32,716 nucleotides of DNA from an uncultured Bacteroidales bacterium (GCA_902779265.1 CACZAY010000043.1:1-32716); one strand, 5' to 3'; positions 24,226-31,712 are shown, counted from the stretch's first letter. Program-made: numbers and translations. The notes: generated by a model not told the origin, from the letters alone.

Positions 24226-26052
24226 GTGTTGGCGATTGATTGCCTGAGCCTGATTTTCTTCTACTACATCGGCTATTTCTGTGTGCTGGGCTCTCAGGGC
24301 GTGGCGGAATATTTTTGGGTCAAGTTGTCTCTGATTTGTTTCTGTCTAATTCCCTACCTGATCTTCTTCCGCATCTTCCACACCTACGCCAACGTGGTGC
24401 GCTATTCGTCGTTCATCGATCTGCGTAATGTGTTGATGGCCAATGTGCTTGGCTCGCTCGTTGTGATTGCCATCCGTGCCGTTTTCTTCGAGTACAATGA
24501 CGAGATTTTTCCAGGAATGCGCATCGTGCTGATAGCCTTCGCATTGGCCACAATGGTGATGTGCAGTTGGCGCATCATTTGCCGCACGGTGTTCGATGTA
24601 GTCAATACCGAGGCCGATGCCAAGCGCATCTTCATCTATGGTACGCGCGAGGGTGGAGTCTCATTGGCCAAAAGCTTCCGCAGCCAGAAACCTGTGAAAT
24701 ATAACGTCTTGGGTTTCATTGCACCGCAATGCAACCTTGAGTCGCGCTATCTGGCAGGACTGCCGGTCTATGCCGATGACGTGCGGCTAATCAGTGTGCT
24801 GATGCGCGAGGAGATTCAAGCCGTCATGGTTGCACCGTTGCAGGTCGATGACTTCCGAAACAACGAACGGCTTGTGAGCGAGCTGACCGATGCGGGAATC
24901 CAAATCTACATGATGCCCGAGGTGCAGAAGTGGGACGGCAAGAGTCCGCTGCGGCAGGAAATGCTGAAGGAGGTGGAGATTGAAGACCTCCTGCCACGCG
25001 AGGAAATAGAGGTCAACATGACGGCCATCGGCCAGATGCTGTACGGCAAACGTATCCTCATCACGGGTGCGGCCGGTTCCATCGGCAGCGAAATGGTGCG
25101 GCAGATTGCGTCGTTCGCGCCATCGGAAATGATCCTTATCGACCAGGCAGAGACGCCGATGCACGACATCCGTCTGCTCATGGCGCGTTCTTTTGCCGAT
25201 GTCCCGTCGCAGACCATCGTCACCAGCATCACCAACCAGCGGCGCATGGAGCAGATTTTCGCGGAACATCGGCCGGAATATGTCTTCCATGCTGCGGCCT
25301 ACAAGCATGTCCCGATGATGGAGGACAACCCGTCGGAGGCCGTCCAGAACAACATCGAGGGCACAAAGGTCATCGCCGACCTCGCTGTGAAATACGGCAC
25401 GCGCAAGTTCGTCATGATTTCGACCGACAAGGCTGTCAACCCGACCAACGTGATGGGTTGCTCGAAACGCATCTGCGAGATGTACTGTCAGTCGCTCAAC
25501 AATGTTCAGACGACGTGCCAGTTCGTCACTACGCGATTCGGCAATGTGTTGGGGTCCAATGGCTCGGTCATCCCGATTTTCCGCGAACAGATCCGGCGCG
25601 GTGGTCCCGTCACGGTGACGCATCCCGACATCATCCGCTTCTTCATGCTCATTCCCGAGGCGTGCAAGCTCGTGCTCGAAGCGGGCACATTCGGCAAGGG
25701 CGGCGAGATTTTCGTGTTCGACATGGGCAAACCTGTCAAGATTGCGGACTTGGCCAAGAGGATGATCGCCCTATCCGGTGCGACCGATGTCGAAATCCAA
25801 TATACAGGTCTGCGCGACGGCGAAAAGCTCTTCGAGGAGGTTTTAAGCACGGCCGAGGTCACCAAGCCGACACCGCACGCCAAGATTTTCGTGGCTCAGG
25901 TGCGCGAATATCCTTTTGTCGATGTGAGCCGTCAGGTTGATGAACTCTACCAACTGAGTTTCACGGCATCGGACATGGACATCGTTCGCAAGATGAAGGA
26001 GATAGTGCCCGAATTCAAGTCGCAACACTCGAAATATCAAGCACTTGATTGA
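24226..26052 (+). CDS. CapD/WbpM/PglF-like UDP-sugar 4,6-dehydratase, membrane-bound
   Basis: A protein of about 608 residues. It has four N-terminal membrane helices, a linker Rossmann-like domain (KRIFIYGTREGGVSLAKSF) and a C-terminal SDR domain with ILITGAAGSIGSEM near residues 276-290. The catalytic block MISTDKAVNPTNVMGCSKR lies near 395-413, with Met in place of the usual SDR Tyr as is normal in this family. It makes a UDP-4-keto-6-deoxy-HexNAc precursor. The GTG at 24226 is the first standard start, but the same frame upstream reads VHWYFSRDSLPYWC, which looks like genuine N-terminal sequence. An ATT at 24181 is the only near-cognate start between it and the stop at 24169. Last gene of the locus, followed by a terminator. 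Confidence 0.88.
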   Translation: MLAIDCLSLIFFYYIGYFCVLGSQGVAEYFWVKLSLICFCLIPYLIFFRIFHTYANVVRYSSFIDLRNVLMANVLGSLVVIAIRAVFFEYNDEIFPGMRIVLIAFALATMVMCSWRIICRTVFDVVNTEADAKRIFIYGTREGGVSLAKSFRSQKPVKYNVLGFIAPQCNLESRYLAGLPVYADDVRLISVLMREEIQAVMVAPLQVDDFRNNERLVSELTDAGIQIYMMPEVQKWDGKSPLRQEMLKEVEIEDLLPREEIEVNMTAIGQMLYGKRILITGAAGSIGSEMVRQIASFAPSEMILIDQAETPMHDIRLLMARSFADVPSQTIVTSITNQRRMEQIFAEHRPEYVFHAAAYKHVPMMEDNPSEAVQNNIEGTKVIADLAVKYGTRKFVMISTDKAVNPTNVMGCSKRICEMYCQSLNNVQTTCQFVTTRFGNVLGSNGSVIPIFREQIRRGGPVTVTHPDIIRFFMLIPEACKLVLEAGTFGKGGEIFVFDMGKPVKIADLAKRMIALSGATDVEIQYTGLRDGEKLFEEVLSTAEVTKPTPHAKIFVAQVREYPFVDVSRQVDELYQLSFTASDMDIVRKMKEIVPEFKSQHSKYQALD

Positions 26053-26060
26053 ATACAAAG

Positions 26061-26090
26061 AAAGCGGCCTCATCGGTCGCTTTTTTTCTT
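26061..26090 (+). terminator. Rho-independent terminator after the exopolysaccharide locus
   Basis: AAAGCGGCC (26061-26069) pairs with GGTCGCTTT (26075-26083) through one G-U wobble around a 5-base loop. The descending arm runs into seven or more T residues. Confidence 0.85.
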
Positions 26091-26098
26091 TCTTCAGT

Positions 26099-26141
26099 TT
26101 TATGGCCAATGTCCCGTCGCGTCAGGAACATTGGCCATAAA
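26099..26141. repeat. Inverted pair of the GGCCAATG motif between convergent genes
   Basis: Arms TTTATGGCCAATGT (26099-26112) and ACATTGGCCATAAA (26128-26141) are perfect 14-base complements with a 15-base loop. The pair lies between the terminator of the + strand locus and the stop of the - strand lipoprotein gene, and can form a hairpin in either transcript. Confidence 0.85.
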
Positions 26142-26145
26142 CAAA

Positions 26146-26586
26146 TCAATATTTCTCGAAATAGAGCCGGACAACATCGTCTGACAACTGCATCTTCTTG
26201 CGGTCGAGGTGTTCCATTTCGAACGTGTCTGGCACGCTGTTGATACCATAGGGTTGTAATAGGTAAAAACTGTCGGCCGAAAGGAAAATGTCTCCGTCCA
26301 GGCGGTTGTAGATGAATGGCGTGGAAAGAATCATTTTCCCTTCGCTGTTCTCGAATCGCGTCATGAGAATCTCCTTGTATTCCCAGTCTCTTTCATAATA
26401 GAACAGCTGCATGAGCTTGTCCTGGAATGACCAGAATTTCAATTCTTTCCGGATGTCGGCCGATGTTCCGTTCCCGATGCTGTCAATGCGCGTGATGTGC
26501 CACATGCCGTCCAGGTCGCCGTTGTTCGAGCTTTCGCAGGCCGAGAGCGCGACGAGCAGCAAGGGAAGTATAAGTATTTTCCTCAT
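26146..26586 (-). CDS. Small lipoprotein, lipocalin-like
   Basis: A 146-residue protein with a type II signal peptide (MRKILILPLLLVALSAC; lipobox LSAC, Cys 17), so it is membrane-anchored. The mature part begins ESSNNGDLDGMWHITRIDSI and alternates short beta-like segments, as in small lipocalin-like lipoproteins common in Bacteroidota. I do not recognise a specific family. It starts three bases after the wzi-like stop, so the two are co-transcribed and it may assist surface polysaccharide or outer-membrane assembly. Confidence 0.72.
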   Translation of the reverse strand: MRKILILPLLLVALSACESSNNGDLDGMWHITRIDSIGNGTSADIRKELKFWSFQDKLMQLFYYERDWEYKEILMTRFENSEGKMILSTPFIYNRLDGDIFLSADSFYLLQPYGINSVPDTFEMEHLDRKKMQLSDDVVRLYFEKY

Positions 26587-26589
26587 AAT

Positions 26590-28176
26590 TTACAGTTTGT
26601 ATTGGACCGTAATTTGCAACCCTTTGTTGTCGCCCATTAGGTCTCCCTTGTCCATGCCATAGGCCGCACGCACGATGAAGTTGCGCAGGAAGCTGTTTTC
26701 GGGCATCTGATAGGTCATTTCCACAAGGACGCTCGTGTTTTCGACAGGGCGGGCGATGGGCTTGTGGTAACTGCCGAAGGACTTCTGCCACGTGTAGAGC
26801 ATACGATAGTCCAGCCCCTTGGTGATATGTCCGCGCACGCCGCCGTGCAGTGCGATGAACCGGTTGTGCTCGAAGCGGATATATCCATCCTTGTTATATT
26901 GCGGTGAGCGGTACAGCGGGTTGCCGATGGCCTGTCCCCAATGCTGCCAGCCGGGAAGCGTCGAGTGGTTGTAATAGTCGTCGATGCCGCCCAGGTGGTC
27001 GCTGTTGCCGCTATTTCGGTCGTGATAGACCGGGCCGCTCTGGTATTTCGTGTTCATGAACTCCAAGGTCATGGCCTCCAGCCACGGGAAGTTCTTCAGT
27101 CTGATGTCCAATCCCCATTGGCCATCCACAGGATTATAGGCGAAGAATTTCAGCTCCTTCTTTTCGCGCCATTGGTCACCCTCACCATAACCGTTATAGT
27201 CGAGCAGGAACATCGACGAGTGGTCCTCGAAAAAGTGGTCATAATAAAGGCCAATGGTGTAATTCTCGCCCTCCCAGTTCAGTCGTGCCAGCCAACTGCC
27301 CACCTGATTGCCCTCGGCATTCTGGAATTCGGTTTCGTTCGTGTCACCGCCGCCAGGGACGAAGGCGTTCCAATAGCTTCTGATGTCACTTTTCAGTTTC
27401 ATGCCGCTGCTACCACGGAAATGGTTTTCGTCCGTACCATGATAGTTGTAGAGCGAACCTCCGAATTCGGCACCCATTTCAAGGCCGATGGTCAGCGTCA
27501 GCGGAAACTTCTCCTCTTTGCCGATGCGCAGGTAGCCCGCTTTCTCGTGGTAGCGTGTCCAGCGGTTGTACGAATTGCCGCTCGTATAGACGAATGCCTC
27601 CTCCCAGTCTGCGTCACTCATGATGCCGTAGGCGATGTGACCCTTGAAGGCCAACCAGTCGTTTGTGCGTGGTATGGACCACCAGTCGGCCATCGCCAAT
27701 CGGCCTTGCGGCACGGGGCGCGCGTTGATGCCGAATGTCTGCGCACCGCTCGACAGCAGATTGTCGCGTAGTTCGGCCGGATATTGTTTTGCGCCAATGG
27801 TAATCGTCCCCTTGTGCCAGCGCACCTCGGCGTAGAGCTGCTGCATGATGATGCTGCTGCGGTACTCCGACTCGTTGTAGCCCCGGTGCCAGTAGCGCAG
27901 GGGGAGGACCAGGTCGCTGCCGATGGTATATGAAACGCCCCATGGCTTGTATTCATCATCGTAGTACATCATGCCGCGGGCGTATGCATTGGCGTTCGAG
28001 AGGCAGCTCAGGCCATATTTGTTGGCATTGAGCCACAGCGGTGTCTGGCCCTCACAGCCCGATGCCTGGAACTCCATCGTTCCAGTGACCTTGTCGTTCT
28101 TCGCCGACATTGGCCAAAAACTACATATTGATGATATGGTAAGCGCTAATAAGGTTAGCAGCAGATGTCTCTTCAT
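26590..28176 (-). CDS. Wzi-family capsule assembly outer-membrane protein
   Basis: A 528-residue protein with a signal peptide (about residues 1-25) and long runs of alternating hydrophobic/aromatic residues typical of an outer-membrane beta-barrel. It carries the Wzi_2-type start MEFQASGCEGQTPLWLNANKYG and an aromatic C-terminal strand ending VQYKL. Wzi anchors or organises capsular polysaccharide at the cell surface, which fits the neighbouring export locus. It is transcribed against that locus, with its own promoter at 28211-28241. A CATTGGCC copy lies right after the signal peptide region (28110). Confidence 0.83.
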   Translation of the reverse strand: MKRHLLLTLLALTISSICSFWPMSAKNDKVTGTMEFQASGCEGQTPLWLNANKYGLSCLSNANAYARGMMYYDDEYKPWGVSYTIGSDLVLPLRYWHRGYNESEYRSSIIMQQLYAEVRWHKGTITIGAKQYPAELRDNLLSSGAQTFGINARPVPQGRLAMADWWSIPRTNDWLAFKGHIAYGIMSDADWEEAFVYTSGNSYNRWTRYHEKAGYLRIGKEEKFPLTLTIGLEMGAEFGGSLYNYHGTDENHFRGSSGMKLKSDIRSYWNAFVPGGGDTNETEFQNAEGNQVGSWLARLNWEGENYTIGLYYDHFFEDHSSMFLLDYNGYGEGDQWREKKELKFFAYNPVDGQWGLDIRLKNFPWLEAMTLEFMNTKYQSGPVYHDRNSGNSDHLGGIDDYYNHSTLPGWQHWGQAIGNPLYRSPQYNKDGYIRFEHNRFIALHGGVRGHITKGLDYRMLYTWQKSFGSYHKPIARPVENTSVLVEMTYQMPENSFLRNFIVRAAYGMDKGDLMGDNKGLQITVQYKL

Positions 28177-28210
28177 CCGAATAAATGATACAGGTTCTGT
28201 TTTAGTGCCG

Positions 28211-28241
28211 CGAAGTTACTGTTTTTTTTCCATAGCGCCAA
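28211..28241 (-). promoter_or_regulatory. Bacteroidota-type promoter for wzi-like gene
   Basis: On the minus strand, TTGG (28241-28238), a 19-base spacer and TAACTTCG (28218-28211) approximate the TTTG/TAnnTTTG consensus. The distance to the ATG at 28176 leaves a leader of about 30 bases. Confidence 0.5.
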
Positions 28242-28351
28242 GCCTTTCCTCGAAAATTTGAAAAAAATGCTCGGGTCGTGCAATAATTGCAGTTTCCGTG
28301 CGTTGAATCTATAAATCTAAAGTTTTTGAAGAATCCGTAACAACTTAGACC

Positions 28352-29233
28352 GTGATAACTGCATCGATTGTAACCTACGATCACCACTTGCTCGACTTCG
28401 AGCCGGTATTGCGCAGTCTGTTCGCCTCGCCCGTTGATGTCATCTACATCATCGACCACTCCGAACACATGCCAGAGCTCAAGGCCGAGCTGCAGGAATT
28501 TGCCGCACACGTCCTCGAGGGCGAACCCCAATTGCGTCGTAAGGTGGCCAATGGTTTCAAACTCATCTACTTCGAACATCCCAACAACGGCTACGGCGGC
28601 GGTCATAACTATGCCATCCGTATGGCGGCCGATGCTGGCAGTCAGTATCATCTCGTGGTCAATCCCGATGTCTGGTTCGGTCCCGAGGTGATGCCCGAGC
28701 TGATCCGCTACATGACGCTCCATCCCGAGGTCGGCCAGATGATGCCCAAGGTGCTTTATCCCAATGGCTATACCCAACGTGTGGCCAAACTTCTGCCTAC
28801 GCCGCTGGATTTTTTCGGCCGATTTTTCTTGCCCGCCTTCCTGTTCGATTCACGCAATTCCCGTTTCGAGCTGCGTCAGTCGGGATTCACCATGATGCTC
28901 GACGTACCGTTCCTCTCGGGCTGCTTCATGATGTTCCGAATGTCGGCTTTGCAGGAAATCGGCATGTTCGACGAGGATTTCTTCCTCTATGCCGAGGACA
29001 TCGACATCACGCGCCGCATCCATGCCCGCTACCGCACGCTCTATTATCCCAAGCTGTCCATCTACCACAAGTTCAGCCGTGCGTCCCACCACAGCCTCAA
29101 ACTCTTCTGGTTCCACGCCACGAGCATCGTCAAGTATTTCAACAAGTGGGGCTGGTGGACCGACCCGGAGCGTGACGAATACAACGCGCGCTGCCTCGAC
29201 GAAATCGCCCACAACGGCTATGTCGATTCATGA
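28352..29233 (+). CDS. Family 2 glycosyltransferase
   Basis: A 293-residue GT-A enzyme. It has ITASIVTYDHHLLDFEPVLRSL at the start, IYIIDHSEHMPE, HPNNGYGGGHNYAIRMA, LVVNPDVWFGPEVM (NPDV metal site) and VPFLSGCFMMFRMSALQEIGMFDEDFFLYAEDIDITRR, with the catalytic acidic residues of the rhamnosyltransferase-like branch. The frame begins with a GTG at 28352; no ATG precedes the conserved N-terminus. It is separated from the main locus and divergent from wzi, so it has its own promoter somewhere in 28260-28350. I could not define that promoter. A perfect extended palindrome follows at the stop codon. Confidence 0.84.
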   Translation: MITASIVTYDHHLLDFEPVLRSLFASPVDVIYIIDHSEHMPELKAELQEFAAHVLEGEPQLRRKVANGFKLIYFEHPNNGYGGGHNYAIRMAADAGSQYHLVVNPDVWFGPEVMPELIRYMTLHPEVGQMMPKVLYPNGYTQRVAKLLPTPLDFFGRFFLPAFLFDSRNSRFELRQSGFTMMLDVPFLSGCFMMFRMSALQEIGMFDEDFFLYAEDIDITRRIHARYRTLYYPKLSIYHKFSRASHHSLKLFWFHATSIVKYFNKWGWWTDPERDEYNARCLDEIAHNGYVDS

Positions 29234-29247
29234 CATTGGCCAATGTC
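29232..29247. repeat. 16-bp palindrome GACATTGGCCAATGTC at a stop codon
   Basis: The longest uninterrupted copy of the recurrent palindrome. It starts inside the TGA stop codon (29231-29233) of the glycosyltransferase gene and ends about 20 bases before a terminator-like hairpin. Confidence 0.88.
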
Positions 29248-29261
29248 CCAATTCCGCACAA

Positions 29262-29297
29262 CGAAAATCCCCGTCCGGCATCACTGCCAGGCGGGGA
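29262..29297 (-). terminator. Terminator-like hairpin, probably for the minus-strand operon
   Basis: TCCCCG (29268-29273) pairs with CGGGGA (29292-29297), with further GGC/GCC pairing inside. On the minus strand the stem is followed by TTTT. It may also stop + strand transcripts of the glycosyltransferase. Confidence 0.55.
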
Positions 29298-29367
29298 CTT
29301 CATTATTATGGATTCCGTTTGATTATTCTATACCCACTGATCATTAAACTATACTCACTGCTCTTTT

Positions 29368-29550
29368 TCAATATTTCGTGAAATTATATTTCTTGCGCAG
29401 CTCTTCCTTCTGTTCGTCGGTGCGGCTGTTGAAATAGCGCTTCCAGCCGGGACAGAAGTTGATGTGCCAGCGCCAGAATTTTCCGAGGAGGGAATCCGGC
29501 TTCTGGTCATAATGAGCTCGGAACTTGCAATTTTCACATGCGTGTGCCAT
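29368..29550 (-). CDS. Small Cys-containing protein, Bacteroidales-type, function unknown
   Basis: A 60-residue basic protein beginning MAHACENCKFRAHYDQKPDS, with a CxxC pair at residues 5-8 and a third Cys in HINFCPGWKRYF near 33. It has no signal peptide or membrane helix. The length and Cys pattern look like a conserved small protein I recall from Bacteroidales genomes, usually annotated hypothetical. A metal (zinc) site is possible. It is downstream of the OhrR-like regulator on the same strand, followed by a hairpin terminator. Confidence 0.7.
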   Translation of the reverse strand: MAHACENCKFRAHYDQKPDSLLGKFWRWHINFCPGWKRYFNSRTDEQKEELRKKYNFTKY

Positions 29551-29600
29551 AATTTTTTTGAAATTTAGAAAGTTGGTAACTAATTGGCCGAAGCCTACAT

Positions 29601-30044
29601 TCAGTGCTTCAGCGTTGAGATGATGGCGTCCAGTTCGCCGGCCAGATGCTTGTAGTCCGCCAGCTCCAGCGGGCAGGCCGAGAGCCGGTCGCCCATGCCG
29701 GCTGGAATCAGCTCGTAGGCGATGTCCTCCAGCTTCTTGCCCTGGTCCGTGAGACTGACAATCTGTTGGCGCTTGTCCTTTTCACCGCGCGTACGCGTCA
29801 CGATGCCCTGCTTCTCCATGCGCTGCAGGAGTGGCGTCACGGTGTTCGTCTCTAGCAGCAGCCGGTGCGCGATGTCGTTCACCGTCTGCCCGTCCTGTTC
29901 CCACAGCACCATCAGCACGAGATATTGCGGGTAGGTTATGCCCAATGCGTTCAGCATCGGAGTGTAGGCCTGTGTGATGAGCCTCGTCGCCGCGTACAGG
30001 CGGAAACAGATCTGGTTGTTCAGCTGCAGTTCTGCGTGTGACAT
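29601..30044 (-). CDS. MarR-family redox regulator, OhrR-like
   Basis: A 147-residue winged-helix regulator. The N-terminus NNQICFRLYAATRLITQAYTPML closely parallels OhrR of Bacillus, whose single reactive Cys sits at the same spot (here Cys 13). The DNA-binding core is TVNDIAHRLLLETNTVTPLLQRMEKQGIVTRTRGEKDKRQQIVSLTDQG. OhrR-type proteins repress peroxide-defence genes until the Cys is oxidised. The upstream neighbour on the same strand, 45 bases away, is a glutathione peroxidase whose promoter carries palindromic operators, so this is the likely repressor of that operon and of itself. Confidence 0.84.
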   Translation of the reverse strand: MSHAELQLNNQICFRLYAATRLITQAYTPMLNALGITYPQYLVLMVLWEQDGQTVNDIAHRLLLETNTVTPLLQRMEKQGIVTRTRGEKDKRQQIVSLTDQGKKLEDIAYELIPAGMGDRLSACPLELADYKHLAGELDAIISTLKH

Positions 30045-30052
30045 TATTTTTG

Positions 30053-30085
30053 CAAAATTACAGATTTCAATTTATTTTTGGCCAA
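30053..30085 (-). promoter_or_regulatory. Possible internal promoter of the OhrR-like gene
   Basis: TAATTTTG (30060-30053) matches TAnnTTTG. A TTGG at 30085-30082, 21 bases upstream, lies within a TTGGCC motif copy. The box is only 8 bases from the ATG, so the transcript would be almost leaderless. Confidence 0.3.
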
Positions 30086-30089
30086 TGGT

Positions 30090-30632
30090 TCAGAGCATCG
30101 CCTCGATATCCTTCTCGAAGGCTTTCGGCTCGGTGGTCGGCGCATAGCGCTTGATGGTCTCGCTGTCCTTGGAAATCAGGAACTTGGTGAAGTTCCACTT
30201 GATGTCGCTGTCCTTCTCGACGCTCTTGCTGATGGTCTTGAAGAGGGTCTTGGCGGCCTTGGCCTTCAGTCCCTTGTATTCCTCGCCGGGAGCCTTGGCC
30301 TTCAGAAATTCGAAAATCGGGTCGGCCGATGCACCGTTCACGTCAATCTTCTTCATGATCTGGAACGAGACGCCGTAGTTCAGCTGGCAGAAACCCTCGA
30401 TTTCGCTGTCGCTGCCCGGATCCTGCTGGGCAAACTGGTTGCACGGGAAGCCGATGATGACCAGTCCGCAGTCCTTGTATTTTTGGTTCAGCTCCTCCAG
30501 TCCGGCGAACTGCGGTGTGAATCCGCACTTGCTCGCCGTGTTGACGATAAGCAGGACTTTCCCCTCGAACTGGTTGAAGTCCAGTTCCTTGCCTTTGCTC
30601 GTCAGAGCCTTGAAGTCATAGATCTTTTCCAT
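30090..30632 (-). CDS. Glutathione peroxidase family (thiol peroxidase, BsaA/BtuE-like)
   Basis: A 180-residue peroxidase with the GPx tetrad region. Cys 36 sits in LLIVNTASKCGFTPQF, Gln lies in the neighbouring loop, IIGFPCNQFAQQDPG covers 59-73, and Trp 146/Asn 147 are in IKWNFTKFL. The catalytic residue is Cys, not selenocysteine. An extra Cys at 64 and another at 82 suggest a thioredoxin-dependent enzyme. It reduces hydroperoxides in the cytoplasm. The upstream promoter overlaps ATCG-N4-CGAT operators, and the OhrR-like repressor follows in the same direction. Confidence 0.88.
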   Translation of the reverse strand: MEKIYDFKALTSKGKELDFNQFEGKVLLIVNTASKCGFTPQFAGLEELNQKYKDCGLVIIGFPCNQFAQQDPGSDSEIEGFCQLNYGVSFQIMKKIDVNGASADPIFEFLKAKAPGEEYKGLKAKAAKTLFKTISKSVEKDSDIKWNFTKFLISKDSETIKRYAPTTEPKAFEKDIEAML

Positions 30633-30686
30633 AATTTCTTGTAGTTTTGATTAAAAAAAATACTGGTTTGAAATTTCCGTTTTTAT

Positions 30687-30698
30687 ATCGTTTACGAT
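30687..30698. promoter_or_regulatory. Putative MarR/OhrR operator O1
   Basis: ATCGTTTACGAT, a dyad with half-site ATCG. It begins right after the gpx -7 box (TATCTTTG on the minus strand), over the likely transcription start. Confidence 0.55.
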
Positions 30699-30699
30699 G

Positions 30700-30730
30700 C
30701 AAAGATACGGCAAATAATTTATATCGCAAG
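30700..30730 (-). promoter_or_regulatory. Promoter of glutathione peroxidase-ohrR-like operon
   Basis: The -7 box TATCTTTG (30707-30700) fits TAnnTTTG exactly. The -33 element CTTG (30730-30727) lies 19 bases upstream, inside operator O2. The leader to the ATG at 30632 is about 60 bases. Confidence 0.65.
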
Positions 30731-30734
30731 CGAT
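30723..30734. promoter_or_regulatory. Putative MarR/OhrR operator O2
   Basis: ATCGCAAGCGAT, a dyad with 5-base arms (ATCGC/GCGAT), flanked by TTATAT and TTTATC. It covers the -33 element of the gpx promoter. Confidence 0.6.
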
Positions 30735-30764
30735 TTATCTGAAAATCTGTCAAAATTCAATTGT

Positions 30765-30776
30765 GTCGCGTGCGAT
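30765..30776. promoter_or_regulatory. Putative MarR/OhrR operator O3 (weaker)
   Basis: GTCGCGTGCGAT, related to O2 with one mismatched outer base and a mismatched centre, about 42 bases further upstream. Confidence 0.4.
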
Positions 30777-30812
30777 ATTTTTATTTTTGTCCAATGGAGA
30801 TTGCATTATGGT

Positions 30813-31712
30813 CTATGCATTGGCCGACAAGATTACGGAAGAGAGCAGGAGGGCCATCAGGAACATGTTGCGGCTGGTCTCGCCAAGGATGGCGTTCAGG
30901 GCGCGTCCCTGGCCGATTGTGTTCATCCTGCGCCAGGTGGAGACGTGCAGGGCCGTGTAGATGCCCATCGGCAGCAGGACCCAGGGGGAGGGGACGACCA
31001 GCGGCATAAGGACATCGGCCAACAGCCCGATGATGAGGTAGTGGATGCTGCCCGCGCGGGCGCCGAAGCGGACGACGAGGGTGCGCTTGCCCGAGAGCTT
31101 GTCCTGGTCGCGGTCGCGGTAGTTGTTGATGACGAGCAGGGCGTCGATGGCCAATCCGCTGATGAGGCTGAGCAGGAGGACATCGGCCGAAAGCCGCTCA
31201 CTCATTATATAATAGGTGCCGCACACGGGGATGAGGCCGAAGAAGACGAGCACGAGCACGTCGCCCCAGCCGAGGTAGGAGAGGCGCGTGGTGTAGAGGA
31301 AGGCGAAGGCGACGCACAGCACTCCGACGGCGATGAACTCGGCGCCCATCGTGGGGAAAATCTGTCCGGCGAGGATGACGGCCAATAGTCCGATGGCGCA
31401 GGCTGCGATGATCACGACGGCGATGCCCCGCTTCATGGCGCCTGGTGTTATCCAGCCTTGGGCGCAGGCTCGTTCGGGGCCGAGGCGGTCGGCGCGGTCG
31501 CTGCCCTTGAGGAAGTCGTAGAGGTCGTTGATGAAATTGGCCGCAATCTGCATCAGCCCGGCGAAGGCGAGGCAGCAGAGCCACAGGTGGAGCCGGAAAA
31601 CGCCATCGGCCCAAGCCTGCGCTCCGGCCAGGATGACGGGGATGAAGGCGCCGGTCAGCGTCTTGGGGCGTGCGGCCCACCACCATGCCTGAAGGTTATT
31701 TCGGGGTGTCAT
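30813..31712 (-). CDS. menA: 1,4-dihydroxy-2-naphthoate polyprenyltransferase (MenA)
   Basis: A 299-residue UbiA-family membrane enzyme with about eight to nine helices. Both Asp-rich prenyl-diphosphate motifs are present: NFINDLYDFLKG at residues 59-70 and NNYRDRDQDKLSGKRTL at 196-212. It starts LQAWWWAARPKTLTGAFIPV, typical of MenA. It joins the polyprenyl chain to DHNA in menaquinone synthesis. I chose the ATG at 31712 (MTPRNN); an earlier in-frame start at 31784 would only read through the end of the ubiE-like gene. The two overlap by 17 bases, and the product of this step is the substrate of that methyltransferase. Confidence 0.9.
   Translation of the reverse strand: MTPRNNLQAWWWAARPKTLTGAFIPVILAGAQAWADGVFRLHLWLCCLAFAGLMQIAANFINDLYDFLKGSDRADRLGPERACAQGWITPGAMKRGIAVVIIAACAIGLLAVILAGQIFPTMGAEFIAVGVLCVAFAFLYTTRLSYLGWGDVLVLVFFGLIPVCGTYYIMSERLSADVLLLSLISGLAIDALLVINNYRDRDQDKLSGKRTLVVRFGARAGSIHYLIIGLLADVLMPLVVPSPWVLLPMGIYTALHVSTWRRMNTIGQGRALNAILGETSRNMFLMALLLSSVILSANA

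Noticed and set aside
26411-26662. 83-residue + strand frame across the wzi/lipoprotein junction
   Set aside because: Antisense to two coding regions, no motif, no promoter seen.
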